Shown: positions 1-13,110, counted from the first letter of the stretch. The stretch is 64,000 nucleotides of DNA from Pelodera strongyloides (GCA_036852015.1 JAANDG010000378.1:62001-126000), one strand, 5' to 3'. The notes: generated by a model from the letters alone, not told the origin. Program-made: numbers and translations.

Positions 1-723
1 GGGAGAGAGAGAGAGAGAAGCACATGAACGATTTAGAACAGACGACGTGTTCGTTTGAGATGAATGCTGATGTCGTGCAATAAAACACATATAAATATTG
101 TATTGTTGAAATGCCTACTAGAATCAGAGTGAATTTCAACAAGGGACGATAATCTAATACTGATCCATCTAACAACTGACAAAATTGGGAGGGTGCGCAG
201 CGAAAGTCTAGCGCGAAAATTTTGCGCGGGGAAGATGGGTGCGACTGCACGAAAATTGATGCAGAACCAGAGAAAATGGTGCGATTTCGTCTTATCTTCG
301 CCAGGTTTTCTAAGGGTGCTCGGTGCACTCGCGAGACCTGGCGAAAGTTTGGCGAAGACTGGATATTGGCGCACCCAATGTTTTTCGCCGCAACGTTGAA
401 GCTTTCATATCGTGTGGCGTGAGCATGAGTATACCTTCACAGTATAGTGTCCTCCTATATAACATTATAATTAACAATATAATAATGTATTATATTTCAA
501 CACTAATTGTAAGTGCTATGGAATGTAGTTTCTCACTACTGAAACTGGATTTAGAGGATTTTGTGCTTCGTGACGACAAAAATTACCCTTTCAACTCTGT
601 GAAACCACAGCTCATTAGAGGGACTGAAGAGTACGAGAGAGAGGAGAGAGAGAGCAGATAGATAGAAGAAAAAGAACTGCGCTTCATATTGGCTAGGCAT
701 GTAAATCGTATAAACTTTATTGG

Positions 724-741
724 CTTTTGAAAGAGAGAGAG

Positions 742-772
<31 letters not shown>

Positions 773-802
773 TGAGAGAGAGAGAGAGAAATAAGAGAGA
801 GA
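724..802. repeat. GA microsatellite
   Basis: Interrupted (GA)n tract. The same motif, or its CT complement, recurs near 1,790-1,848, 12,170-12,235, 12,935-13,110, 38,730-38,827, 42,434-42,450 and 43,177-43,220. Confidence 0.9.
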
Positions 803-3307
803 GAGAAGGAATAATCGAATAGCTAATAACAACGCAAGGAGCTTATTGGTACACATTAGAGAAAACAGTGCTATGAACTAACATATATTCCAAGGTTATA
901 CCGATTATTTCTCTCTCAGCATGCATAAGTAGCCTCCGAAAACCCGGTCATTTTTATGGAATTTTCATGGAACAAAAACTAGTTTGGTTTGTGTAAGGTG
1001 GAAAATATTCCTTTCCTTTTTATTCAAATAAAGATTATGTACTTCTACACGCTCGATTAGGCAATATTTGGTCAGCGAGTCGAGAATTCCGTTGGAAATA
1101 CTTTTTAAAGAAAATATTGAGAAAATATTAAGAAACGACTGGCACGGCTGATACGCAACACGCTCAGGATGTGCGATGGCTCAGTGCACGGGAACGTGAA
1201 CTACTGAACCAATCGTACATACTCAGCGTAACGCACATCATCCAAACACACAATCAATAAAAAAAATAACAAACAAACAACAAAGCTCCCAAATTATATA
1301 ATAAGATCATATGAATAATCAATCACAGTCAACGTCAGTACCAGTTAGTAACCAACCTTGTTGAAGGTAAAGCAATCCTCAGTTAGATATATACTATTGA
1401 TACAAAAGTAAGACATTCACTGCAAACTTTCTAATGAGTTAGATTAGCTTCTCGTTACCACAGATACGAAAGCCAGGAATGAATGAATGAATGGAAAGGC
1501 TAACCACGGCCGGATATAAGCACAAAGTATTATGTATTGAATAACGAAGTTGTACATTATACTTATTTTATATCACTTTATTTGCGCATAGGAATACTGT
1601 ATTACATTCAGGTACCATACTATTTCAGAGGAGAAAAATTAGCATAGCAATATGCAAAGTTTTTCGCAGTGAACTCATAGCATAAACTTTTGATACTTGC
1701 CACCGTAACTACACATTCCAGCATTGGAATACTTTTTACTTCAAGGGGAAACCCTTTTCTTCTTTTTTTCTATTTCTTCAACTTGGATGCTCTCTCTCTC
1801 TCTCTCTCTCTTTCTCTTATTCTCTCTCTCTCTCTCCCTCTCTCTCCTAAATAGGGGAAAGCCGAAAATGAGCTGCCGCTCTGTGTCCGAATTTGCATGC
1901 AAATCGTGTGGATTAACAATGAGAAATGGGGGCGGGAAAGGGTCGGAGACAATGGGTTGTTGAAAAGGAGACGGGTTCAGTTCCCAGAATAAAGATTAGA
2001 ATAAACAAAGTAAAAAATATGTATTTAAAGCGGTATGTGTTAGTGAATGTAGTCTCTAGTCTCATCTCCCTAAGATTGTGTTATCGAACAGTTGATCTTT
2101 TGCTCTTGTGTTGCTAACATCTGTGCGTGGCTTAGCCAGTATGTAATTGTGTACAATTGTCCTAGTACCCTAAGTGCCTGTGAAAGTACTGTAAGATAAA
2201 TAAGTAAAAGTCTAAGTAATATACGTGCGAGTAGAGCATAAACAAGTAAGAAGAATGATATATTTGTTTTACTTGAAGTAAAATGGAATCCCATTTATCC
2301 TTGCATCTTGTTCTTATCGGTCCCGCGGGAATACTTGGTGAATGTTCTTTCTGTCGACAGACTAATTTATTTGACAATGAATGGCCTCTGCTCTACTGCC
2401 TTCCCTTAAAGCGATATAACAGCCGGTTTTCGAAAAGATGAAGGGCAACTGCATTCCAGTATGTTGTATGCAAAAGAAATAATTAGCCTGAAAAAGCGCG
2501 CAGCATCGCGCATTTATATGCACACACTATATGGGAATACAGAGTCCAAAATAGGTTTCGAGCGCCTAGATCTCGCCGCGCAACCAACTTGCTTCGCCCA
2601 TTCTTCGCCAGACTATCGCCAAAATAGGAGAGAAATAGGGATGAAATTCGCAAAATTCGCGAGTTTCTCGCCGCGCACCACACGAATAAGAGTAGAGGGT
2701 AAAATTGTCAACAAAAATTCAATCCCGCATGAGCACCCCCTCCTACTACCTGGGCAAAAATTCACGTTCAAAACAACAAAAAACGGGCGAGTTATTTGTC
2801 GGGTGGGCCCGTGGCCCAGTAGTGTCCGGCGTTGACTTCCTGTGTTGGTTGGGCCGTGTTTGGCCACTGTTGGGTCCTTTCCCCTTTGGCCTTCTCGTTT
2901 AGGCAGTCGGAAATCAAATTTGTGTCCAATCGCCTTGCAGTCCGCTTAGAAAATGGAGAATGGGAAATCGACTACTTGTTGACCACAATGCAAAAGAATA
3001 CTATAGAAAATGAGAACAGGCTTTTCTATATTACAAGCTTACTATATTGAACACAAGACGGCTATCGCCGCCGGAGGCGACTTTCAATATTGAACAGGTG
3101 ATTTCAAGTCTCACAAAAATGGGCATATTTATATGAAAGGTTTGAAACGTATTGCCTATATTGCGGTAACTGAGAATCATTTTACTTATTTTGGAGTTGC
3201 GAAAAGTTCAACTGCTTATACCAAATCCTTGAAACGTATTATGGATTTCGTTCCCGACATTGTGATCGTATTATGGAGTCGAATAGCTCACTATTGTGGT
3301 TTAAAGT

Positions 3308-3429
3308 TTAAAGCGACCTGACACATGGTTTCGAAACTTGCTACATGTTACATGTATGCAACCATTGTGCCGGAAGTCCCAGAATGGCACAAAAAAGTCG
3401 TTCCAAAACCACGTGTCATTCCGCTTTAA
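3308..3429. mobile_element. Short TTAA-ended inverted-repeat element (ACGTGGTTT family)
   Basis: It starts TTAAAGCG, followed by ACACATGGTTT, and ends with AAACCACGTGTCATTCCGCTTTAA as the inverted counterpart. It has no ORF, so it is a MITE-like non-autonomous element. Relatives: 4,906-5,073, 21,290-21,391 and 29,816-29,992. Confidence 0.7.
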
Positions 3430-3797
3430 TGTTGAATAGGTCGCCCGGGGTATAACATTTCAGGAAGCTGCCAGCCCCACCTCCTCCCACAGAATACTCC
3501 ACTCACGGTTGAACGCATTCAAATTGGATGACACATGGCCACATTTGCATATATTGAAGATGGAGCGAGCGATTAGGACAATGAACTCCAGTGCAATAGT
3601 ATTAGAATAGAATTTGGAGTTACTGGCCACAGCACAGGAAAACGAAATAATTGCCGAAACCACAGAAAAACCGTCGTTATCCCATTACCAAGTGGTTTTT
3701 ACCAAAAAAAAAACTATCTGTTTACTGGTTCGTGACCATTGTGACCATCTGATGACGGATTTCGATGAAACTTGGTCACGAATTGGTCGCCCAATAT

Positions 3798-3936
3798 GTG
3801 GGAGTGAAGATATGTTCAACGTAAGTTTCAATATGTGGGAGTGGAGATGTTCAACATACGTTTCAGTATTTGGGAGTGAAGATGTTCAACATACGTTTCA
3901 GATTTGGGAGTGAAGATGTTCAACACACGTTTCAAT
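3798..3936. repeat. 40-bp minisatellite, about 4 copies
   Basis: The phrases GGGAGTGAAGATGTTCAAC and ATACGTTTCA repeat every roughly 40 bp with small indels. It lies in intergenic DNA, immediately after an element with TGGTCACGA words. Confidence 0.8.
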
Positions 3937-4763
3937 ATAATTAGGTAATGTACGCTCAAGAGGCATGATTCGAAGCGAGCCGTCAAGGGCTCGACTCCCA
4001 ACCTCGGCGAACCTTTTTGTGTTCTCCATTTCCGTTATGAACTAACTTGGCCGTGGGCGTTGACGAAAGGGCGTCGTTGCGGACATTGTGACAAACAAAC
4101 ATTTCTCTTTTATGTAATAAAAAAACCAAACCTTCTGTCACATGACAAGATAAAGAAAAGAATATGTCTAATTGTAATTACACTAACTACACGGTACTAT
4201 TTCATGAATAGAAATGGTCAATGCACCATCCAAAAAATATACAGTACTCTAATTCTAGAGTAGTGATAACTGAGAGTCCGTGAACAGTGAACACTCGGCT
4301 ACAAAATCCGCAACAAAACAGTACTCCTCACCACAACTTATTCCAAAACATTTCAAAAAATAAAATATTTATTTCAAAAAAAAATCATAAATTGATATGG
4401 AATGCAATTTCTAATAGAAAATCTACCATCTTTGTGAAATCTAAAAACGTTCCTTTTCTACCAGACTCAGACTACATACTACAACCAGTGTTCATTCATA
4501 TTAAAGGGGAGATAAACTATGCATAAACGATAACATAGCGGTATAAATGCGCAGATTCTTCGTAAAGAACTGTATAGAGCACCCGAGTGGATCTTACTTT
4601 TTATAATAAAAGAGAAACAATAGAAACGAGATATGGAAAAACAACCTATTGTAGGACACTGAAGACGGCCGAGGAGCCAAGTTTGAACCTTAAGTAAGTC
4701 TACGTGGTCAGTCCAACCTCTTTAAGCTAAGATCATGACCCTAGGGTCCTTAGTGACCTTAAT

Positions 4764-7700
4764 TTACTTGAGCTGAGGGAAGGCCATCTGGGGACGGGCC
4801 TCCACGGGAGCTCCATCGGCTGGCCAGAACTGGGTGACTGTCTTCCACTGGGTGTAGAAGTTGACGGCGGCCTGCAAATATAAGAATTTACTCGGTGACT
4901 AAAGCCTAAAGCGGAATGACACGTGGTTACTAAAACGTATCGAATAACCTAACCGCATTCCCCTGTATTATATACAAAGATGGCACAGAACGGAACAAAA
5001 TTTGCACAGAATACACGGGAAAAGTTGTCAGCACATGTCTCACAAAAACCACGTGTCATATCGTTTTGAATTAACCGTTAGAACCGGTAGTATGTTAGAA
5101 ATCACGGTAGCCATCCGTTCAAAATGATAGCGCTTTTCAAAAAAAAAGGTGCTAGGTGTTAAGTAAAGCCCAAGTCCCTCTCTTAACGGCAAATTTCCAC
5201 CCACCTTTCCGTAGAAGTTGAGGTCTCCATGGAAAGATCCGCGAGATCCAGTGAACGAGAACATGGGCAGGGGGACGGGGATGGGCACGTTGATTCCCAC
5301 CTGGCCGACATCAGCCGCGTGCGTGAATCTACAATGACAGTGATTATAATAACCAGTCAGTTAACTACTGTAATCTACAAAAACTGCGGTTGGACACAAA
5401 ATGTACGGTAACTTGGCATTGTAAGCTACAACCAGTGGAACGAAGGGGAAAAAGTTGTCTACCGAAATCTACAACAACAGTGGTTGGACAAAATGTACGG
5501 TAACTTGGCGCTGTAAGCTACACCAGTCACACACGACCAGTGAAACGAAGGGGAAAAAGGTTGGACCCCTCCGTTCATTAATTCACCCGTACCTTCTAGC
5601 CGTGTTTCCAGATGTGGTGAAGATGGCCGTTCCGTTTCCGTACATATTCTTGTTGATGATATCTATGGCCTCATCCAAGGTGTCGACCTCCATCACAACG
5701 AGCACGGGGCCGAAGATCTCCTCCTGAAACGAGCAATTACTTGGAACTTGGTGCTCCTCTGAGGAAAGACTTCCAGAGATTGACTCTAGACGCTCTATAC
5801 TATGCAGCGCTTAGGCTTAGGCTTAACGAACAAGATACATCCTTGATTCCACTAACACTACTCCTCGTTCAGTTCAGACTATCATATATCATAGCACACG
5901 TAAGGTGCTTTACGTGACAAACCATTATCTTGCTCTTTTGACTTTTTTTTGAGCGTAATAAAAGACCGATTGAGATACTACATACTTTCGCGTCGCATAT
6001 GTAAAACAGTGACAGTGACACACAATATCATAACCATCAAAAAAGGTATACACTACGATGATAAAGTTGGGAGCTTTGTTTGTTTGGTTGTTTGCATGTT
6101 TGTATGATGTGCGTTACGCCAAGGAAGTAAGGTGCGTTCAGCAGTTCACGCTCCCATGCACTGATTGTGAGCCAACTCACTTCCCGAGCGCCCCACTCAC
6201 ACAAGCCAAAAAAAGGCTGTTTACACGGAATGCGTGCGGTGTATCGGACGGGCAAGTACGGTACTACGATGATCCAATAATATCCGTACCTTGTAGCAGG
6301 TCATGTTGGGCTTGACTCCGGCAATGATGGATGGTCCCATAAAGTTGCCCTTCTCGAATCCCTTCACCACACAATCACTGCCATCCAGGATCACATTGGC
6401 GCCCTCCTGCAAATATGCCAAGTTGGTTGAAGATTAAAGCGATATTTGTACCCCAAATCTAGCCTCCATTTTTTGCCTCTCAAGGCTCTACGATGATTTT
6501 AAATTCCCGCCCCAAAAGAACAACAAAAATTGGCGAGAGTCGGGTGGGTAGAGTGCGAGAAGTGTTAAACAGGTAGAGTGTGGCGAAAAAGGAGACACAA
6601 TATTGTTTTAATAGACTATATTAGGCGAATTAATATCCCACTAGACGACAAGACCATTTAGTAAGCCACCCGGTTGGTTCTCTGGGATCGAAACGTGACC
6701 GTTGCATTGGGCGACTTTCGGATACCACACACGGACGGATTAGTACCCCCCCCCCCAAGCCTAAGCCTAAACCTAAGCCTAAGCTCTAAACTCATAACTT
6801 ACTCCCTTGGCTCCCTTGATGAGAGAGACGATACGATCGCGCGACTGGGGAGAGATCACAGGTCCAATGTCGGTGTCATCCAGCCATCCTGCAAGAAACA
6901 GTCTAAGTCTACAAACAGTTCAAGAGTCACAAAGAAAAGTGCTACGAAACAATACAGTTTCAAGAAAAGACAACACGACGGAGTATTCATTATAGAACCT
7001 CAGAATTAAATCGTCAGCAGGGAATAGCCATCTTCACCGAAACGCAACGAAAATATGGTAAAGAAAGAGAACGTCAATCAAGAACCTTACCTGCGCTAAC
7101 CTTGAGCTTCTTGGCTCTCTCGACGAGCTCGGGCAGCCAGGAGCGGGCCTCACCCACAAGAATAGCCGTGGTGAGGGCCATGCAACGCTGTCCGGCAGCA
7201 CCGAATGCAGCGGCCGTGAGCTGCAATGATTTTCAGTGAAAAGGGGCTAATGCTGCGTTTACCTCAAACTATCTTGGCAGTTCCGCTATGTTCATAGCAT
7301 TGTCTAGCTCTAGCTAGCGTCTAACGCATCCGACGAACTTACCGCCGAATCACACCTTTTACATACTAACCATTGCCGAGGCGGAGGTGATACTATAAAA
7401 CTGTACAGCTACAAAACATTTTGGATACAGCCCACTCGATTCTACAGATAATCGATATCAACCAAAGTAGATATAACCACCAACCTGGTTGAGTGTCTGT
7501 TCCTTGTTGGCATCGGGCATAATGACTCCGTGGTTCTTGGCTCCCATATTAGACTGGACACGCTTTCCGTGACGCGCACCACGCTCGTAGATGTGCTTTC
7601 CCTGCAGCAAAAAAAAAGAAATTACGCCAATTAGTTAACAATTCACCATTTATTAACTAACTGCATTGACTGTAACGAGTAACGATACCGTTTCTGCTCT

Positions 7701-10541
7701 TTTGCTCAGTAACAAGAGCAACTGGGAGAGATCTTATGAATACTCATTTAAAATCAGATGGGAAAAAATCTACAGAGGGAAACCATGACCATCACAAGTT
7801 TGGAAACCATAATCATACAAAGACAAAGACCAAGACCAAAGTCAAAACCCACCGCAGTGTCAGCTCCTACAAAGGAGATGGCGTGGATGTCGGGGTTGTC
7901 GCAGATAAAGTTGACAGCGTCGTGCTGTCCGTGAATGATGTTCACACAGCCATCGGGCACTCCGGCCTCCTGAAAACAGAACAAAAAAATTATAAAAACA
8001 AGCAAAACGAAAAGCCCAGATGTGTGCGTAAGCATGGAAAGCAGGCATCAACGAAACTCAAGTTGAATTTCTAATGTACGTGTACCTAAGGTAGGGTGTA
8101 GGGTATCTCTAAGATGCCTAAGGTAAAGTAGGAAATGGCCGTACAACTCTACCTTAGCCAGCTCAACAAGCATCATGGCTGCTCCGGGGTCCTGCTCGGA
8201 CGGCTTGAGCACCATGGTGTTTCCGGTGGTCAGGGCCATGGGGAACATCCACAGGGGGATCATGGCGGGGAAGTTGAATGGGCAGATACCTAGAGGAGAG
8301 AAGGCAAATAAACTTAGCTGTAGCACTATTGTACCATCACCACCATACAACTACTCTACATACATACTGCAATGAAAAGGTGAGCCAGGAGCAGTAGTAA
8401 GCCAGTACCAATTTACTAGGTAGAGAGGCAAGGCTGCATACGAACAACCTATTTATACCATGCTAGCAAAAAAAAACTATGTACAGATATTGACCTAAGC
8501 CGTAAACCTCAGGCACGACCCAAAGTTCGCGTGTAACATCGCAGATTCCGAGTTTTCCGGAGGTTGAAATGCACACGGCGCCACGGCGTTAAAAAGTATG
8601 GTAACCAAAATCGGCGGTAACTCCAAGACCTCAACGCTCACCAGCACGTCACATACGTATCCAATGTACCATACAGAGAATAGGTAAACGCTAGGGTACT
8701 TTACCACGACTCACCGGCGGTAACTCCCAGAGGCATTCTATAGGAGTGGGTGTCCATGTCTCGGCTCACATTGTGCATTGTCTCTCCTTGGAGCAGGGTG
8801 GGGACAGAGCACGAGTGCTCGACAACCTACACAGTAAAATGGTAAGGGTTGGGTATCGCAATTATCGTAATGGTAAGAGTTAGGTATCGCGATGGCAAGG
8901 GTAGGTATCGCCAGGATCGCCTTACTAAGTATCATCGGCGTACTCATATTGAAATGTTTCAAAAGAGTACTATAAAACCAGCTAAATGGAAACAGGCAAT
9001 GAAACATTTCTTTAACCGCATCACACGTCTAAGTATAACCGAGCACTGATTGAAACAGGCTTGCTCTAAGGTAACAAAGAGGGAGCCCCGACGGAACGCT
9101 CCCTCCCCATTACGAGTTCCTAGCTTACTGAATACGGGGCATCTGACGCCCAAAAAAAACTACCCTCGCTAAATGTGAAAGCTCTACCTGAAGTCCGCGG
9201 GAGACGTCTCCCTCAGCATCGGGGAGAGTCTTTCCCTGTTCCTGGGTGATGTTGGCGGCCAATTTCTTCATGTCTCTCTTGATCAGAGCCTGCAGCTTGA
9301 ACATGGTCTGCGCACGGGTCAGCACCGAGCTGGAAAGGCATCATTGGTAGATTATATTAATATTAATCGATATTTTTGAGAAGACGATCCTCTTGAATCT
9401 TTTATGTGTGTACGTGTGTGCGCGTGTGTGTATGTGCGTGCGCGTGTGTGTCTCCCTTTCGTCCCGCATTTCGATCACATCAATTTTAGTTAGTAGTATA
9501 GCATTTCCTGCGTATCCTTCAATCAAGATACCAAATCACACAACTTACGTGTTCTTCCACTTGTCGAATGCAGCCTTGCTCGAGTCGACAGCCGCCTGCA
9601 TCTCAGCCTGGGTGGCCTTGGGCACACGGGAGATTACCTCATTAGTGGCCTAAATTTATTGACTTATCGTTGGAGCTACTACTAAAATTTAGATGAAACA
9701 TGGAAATACTTCTTATCAAGAGAGCATAAAACGCAACGGTTTACATAAAGTTTCGCGCGCTCCACCAACTACCTAGCTAGCCGTGTATCGATTGCCTAGC
9801 TATAGCTAACGAGCCCTGAATATTTTCAAATCGATAAATCAATAATCTTACCGGGTTGGTGAGTTCGATCCACTCATTCGTCTTGCTCTCCACTGCCTGT
9901 CCATCGATCCACAGTTTCACAGTCTCCTGACTGCCCAACACACCCCGCGAGGTGTGAATGGAGCGAGCCTATACAAGCTAATTAAAATAACTGAAATTAA
10001 TTGAGCAACTAATTGAAATGGCATGAATTAAGTGAGGGAGCGTTTACGATGGCCGAACATAAGGAAATGAACAAAAATGAGACCCGGAAAGGAATCAATT
10101 GTACGAAAACTACGGCTGTTTTTAATTTTCTTTCTTTCGGCAGTCCTAAACATGCCCTTATACTCATGAATTTAACTTCATTGCGCAACCTTCTGAATGT
10201 TTCCGTATGAGAGCATAAGGAAAGCTCTCAATGGCGCTTTCGCTGCTGATCGTGATGTGCTGGTTGATACCGTATGAACCCCTTACAAACGGCCTCCAAT
10301 ATAATAGCACAGTGATACGGCGATACGGTTTGGCCCCTACCTATTTGGCTCCTACAATCTGCAGTCCTGCATAATACTACATTAAGGGTATACACGGTAC
10401 AGTAATCTGGTAGTATACAAACCTATCATTTAAGTGAATGAATTACAGTATACGAATGGTATACCGTTACAGTATCCATATAATTATATAATTATCCGTA
10501 AACTGAAAACTCACGGAAAGGTTGGCAACTCGGGAGAGCAT
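4764..10541 (-). CDS. ALDH6A1: Methylmalonate-semialdehyde dehydrogenase, mitochondrial (14 coding exons)
   Basis: A CoA-acylating, NAD-dependent aldehyde dehydrogenase of valine and thymine catabolism. It converts methylmalonate semialdehyde to propionyl-CoA and CO2 in the mitochondrial matrix. Exons in coding order: 10541-10515, 9968-9852, 9649-9549, 9329-9188, 8826-8715, 8289-8153, 7969-7853, 7601-7485, 7220-7091, 6888-6803, 6406-6290, 5723-5593, 5328-5205, 4871-4764. Every junction keeps phase and gives 521 aa (human about 535). The start [17 protein letters not shown] is a basic, Ser-rich mitochondrial presequence. Family motifs: [36 protein letters not shown], the active-site Cys in [37 protein letters not shown]. 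It ends FPQLK. The ATG lies 14 nt after a TTTTTGCAG acceptor, so the first intron is in the 5' UTR or the mRNA is trans-spliced. Introns are short and several carry repeat insertions. Identity rests on recalled family sequence, not a search. Confidence 0.97.
4906..5073. mobile_element. Short inverted-repeat element in the last ALDH6A1 intron
   Basis: The left end, TAAAGCGGAATGACACGTGGTT, is mirrored by AACCACGTGTCATATCG at the right end. It lies 35 bp upstream, in gene orientation, of the final ALDH6A1 exon and is therefore transcribed in that intron. Confidence 0.65.
6739..6786. repeat. Poly-C tract and TTAGGC-like repeat
   Basis: A run of about ten C is followed by CCTAAGCCTAAACCTAAGCC, the complement of degenerate TTAGGC units. 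It sits in an ALDH6A1 intron just before the exon at 6,803. Confidence 0.75.
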
Positions 10542-10555
10542 GGTGACCGCAAGTT

Positions 10556-10557
10556 CT
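10556..10557 (-). other. 3' splice site before the ALDH6A1 start codon
   Basis: On the - strand, ATTATTTTTGCAG is followed by 14 nt and then the ATG. No recognisable upstream exon is visible, so this is a good candidate SL trans-splice acceptor. A 5'-UTR intron is the alternative. Confidence 0.6.
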
Positions 10558-11386
10558 GCAAAAATAATAATAAAGTGAGTTAAACCATAGATGTTCGTAA
10601 ACACAGAAACACACGGTCCAGTCAGGAGACAACCATAGAAAGAAACGAAAACAAAAAAATAAACGTCAACAAATATTACGAAATACAAATACGCCCGATA
10701 ATATCACAAGTGTGTGAAAAGACCGATGAGGCCAATAATTAAAAGTAGGAAGGCAATTAATTAATATCAGAGACAAATGTAACGGGACACATAAGATGTC
10801 TTGCAGGAAAGTTATCAGCTTTTACAGTAACCTTACAAAGATAAGTTAACGCCTAAAACCTTCAACAAAATGTCTAGTTCACTACTTTCCAAATAATTTC
10901 AATCCGGAAGTACAGACATACAACCCGTGGGCTAAAAAAAATTGAAAATCATAGTTTTAGGATCATCGAGGTCCAAGCCAAGGTCGATTTGATTTTATCC
11001 TCGGATACATACGAGCTCAATCTAGACAGGACAACTATTACAACAGATTCCGGATCTATTCGGTTATAGGGACCCCAGGCCAAACGCACGGGAAAGGGGG
11101 CGGGGCTTAGGTCAAAATTACTAGATCGTTGAGAAAGAGGACCCACGCAAGTAATAACTCAAACACAACCTTTATGAATACCGTATTTCACTCATAGCTT
11201 TTCTGACGTTTTAGGGCACACCAAACCACATATATAATGCATCCTGAGCTCCACTGTCTCTTTGGCATATTTCCTAGTCATTTTGTTGGACAACTAAGCA
11301 CGACACTATTGTTTGTGTACCTCAATAACATAAATATTTGCATAGCATAAGGCATAAGAAAGAGGCGAGTCATATAAGTAGCTGAT

Positions 11387-11440
11387 ATTTCTTGTATTAT
11401 CATCTGCCAGTATTCTGCGGCAGATGATAATACAAGAAAT
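11387..11440. repeat. Perfect 22-bp inverted repeat with 10-nt loop
   Basis: The arms are 11,387-11,408 and 11,419-11,440, with loop AGTATTCTGC. The sequence GCATAAGAAAG also occurs on both sides. The transcribed RNA would form a strong hairpin. No function is assigned. Confidence 0.85.
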
Positions 11441-11574
11441 AGCATAAGAAAGCGGCTACAGTATTCTGCGTCGCTAGTTCCTTTTCCTCATATCTTCTGA
11501 CCAATTTTGTACCTTAAACCACTTTCTCACCTTATGGAGCCCTAAACTCGGCAAGCCTGCACCCTAAGTATGGT

Positions 11575-11803
11575 TGAGGGACCCCATAAGGGTGGTGAGA
11601 TAGGGTGTGTGGGTTGGGGGACCCCAAACAGATCACACAGGGCGATGAGAAACTGCATGTGGGTTGGAGGACCCCAAAAGGGTGGTGAGATAGGGTGTGT
11701 GGGTTGGGGGACCCCAAACACATCATGAGGATGATGAGAAACTGAATGTGGGTTGGGGGACCCCAAAAGCGTGGTGAGATAGGGTGTGTGGGTTGGGGGA
11801 CCC
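11575..11803. repeat. 93-bp minisatellite with GGGGGACCCC cores
   Basis: About 2.5 higher-order units. Each has two sub-repeats ending GGGTTGGGGGACCCCA, alternating with GGTGGTGAGATAGGGTGTGT and a GATGAGAAACTG segment. The open - strand frames over it (repeating GVPQPTHPISP) are by-products of the repeat. Confidence 0.85.
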
Positions 11804-11805
11804 CA

Positions 11806-11935
11806 GAGGTCATATTCACCACTGTTCCCCATGGGGAATTCCCCGTCTTTTTCTCGGCGTGACTCACATTAGAATGCTATTTTCTGTCCCCAGGGAATAT
11901 TTCCCCAAGGGAATCGGAGTGGTGAATATGGCCTC
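11806..11935. mobile_element. MITE, GAGGCCATATTCACCAC family
   Basis: Roughly 130 bp, palindromic. It starts GAGGTCATATTCACCACT, ends AGTGGTGAATATGGCCTC, and has internal CCCCATGGGGAATTCCCC and CAGGGAATATTTCCCC hairpins. Other copies: 17,448-17,565, 39,523-39,653, 44,513-44,645, 50,188-50,320 and 58,625-58,742. Confidence 0.85.
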
Positions 11936-12928
11936 AGAAGGGTGGGCATGTGGGATGGGGGACCCCAGACCGGTCATAGAAAGCAAAGTGCTACTTCTTT
12001 TCAGTGAATTCGTTTAGAGGTAAACACGCTTGCTTCTACATTCTTTACTTATGTGTTCCTCTTTCTGCGGCTAAAAGTGATATTCTGCCTCTCTGACGCT
12101 TAAGTCCCGCCCCCTTTCCCGTGCGTTTGGCCTGGGGTCCCTATAACCGAATAGATCCCAGATTCCGACAGAGAGAGAGAGAGAGAGGGGGGGGGGAGAG
12201 AGAGAAAGAGAAACAGAGAGAGAGGAGAGAGAGAATCTAAAGGAACAAAAAGGAGTCCATGTCTGAGCATGAGGAGAGCAAAAGCCCAGGATTGACCCTT
12301 ATCCCCTCCCAATCATCAATCTAACGATCACAATGCAACACTGTTAGAATGTGATAAAAAGGAAGGAGCACATGGCAACTGACGCTAATTTTACCCCCAC
12401 CAACTGACTGGGATCTAGGGTTCAATTTCAAATAATTATGAAATCTGATGGCCGGGTTCAGGTTCAAGAAATAACATAGCTATAAATCAACCTCAATTCT
12501 AACACGAAATAGGTTGGGTAGGGTTTTCCACATAACATTTGGTTTACAAGTTTACAGATCCATCCAAACATTAGGGACTAAAAAAAATAAGGAATTGTAC
12601 CTTTGACATAATAAGAAAATAATCAACTCAAGGCTATATAGTCCTGTAAAGCCGCAATTGCCCAGGAAGCTCAATAAAAAAAGGAACAGAAAGGTATAGA
12701 CAATTTCCCCGTTACTCGAGTCACGTAAGCAATATCCTATTTGCATATAACTACTACAACATACAACTCAACATGCTAATCAACAAGGTGATCATAATCA
12801 AATAGGAAGGATGGGGTCAGTCAACTTACCGTTGAAGAAGATATGAAGCTGGAGAATTCAGTCCGGCAACTCCAGGGAAAAACGGGCTGTCCAAAGAGAA
12901 CAGGGAAACAAATGAGAAATAAAGATAC

Positions 12929-12936
12929 GTAGAGAA

Positions 12937-12971
<35 letters not shown>

Positions 12972-12976
12972 AGGGG

Positions 12977-13008
<32 letters not shown>

Positions 13009-13110
13009 GAGGGAGAGGGAGAAAGGGAGAGAGAGAGAGGGAGAGAGAGAAAGGGAGGGAGAGAGAGAAAGGGAGAAACACAGAACGTGAGAAAGAGAGA
13101 GAGAAAAGAT
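12929..13110. repeat. Long GA-rich microsatellite
   Basis: (GA)n with GGGA interruptions over roughly 180 bp. Overlapping open frames are low-complexity Ser/Leu artefacts. Confidence 0.9.

Larger units (their letters stand above)
1..4763. other. Intergenic region downstream of ALDH6A1
   Basis: I see no coding exon here on either strand. Open frames are short and lie over repeats. The region holds GA/CT microsatellites (about 724-802 and 1,790-1,848), a short TTAAAGCG-ended element (3,308-3,429), part of a related one starting at 2,406, a 40-bp minisatellite (3,798-3,936) and an element rich in TGGTCACGA/TGGTCGC words (about 3,690-3,795). Two GC-rich blocks with many CGCCA/TGGCG words (about 190-410 and 2,570-2,690) look like further short inverted-repeat elements. 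The ALDH6A1 3' UTR must lie just left of 4,764, but I cannot place its polyadenylation site. Confidence 0.6.
11051..12158. mobile_element. 1.1-kb element with about 60-bp terminal inverted repeats
   Basis: The left end (11,051-11,110) reads GATCTATTCGGTTATAGG, then GACCCCAGGCCAAACGCACG. The right end (12,100-12,158) is its near-exact reverse complement. No transposase frame is present, so this is a non-autonomous DNA element. A 93-bp minisatellite and a second inverted-repeat element (11,806-11,935) have grown or inserted inside it. Confidence 0.75.

Noticed and set aside
551..856. 101-codon - strand open frame with runs of Ser/Leu
   Set aside because: It is a reading of the GA microsatellite; no splice or start support.
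3955..4020. Second tRNA-like sequence (GGGCTCGACTCCC)
   Set aside because: The B-box-like part is imperfect and no A box or cloverleaf can be drawn.
11532..11867. Open frames repeating GVPQPTHPISP
   Set aside because: They are translation of the 93-bp minisatellite; frame and content follow the repeat, not codon use.
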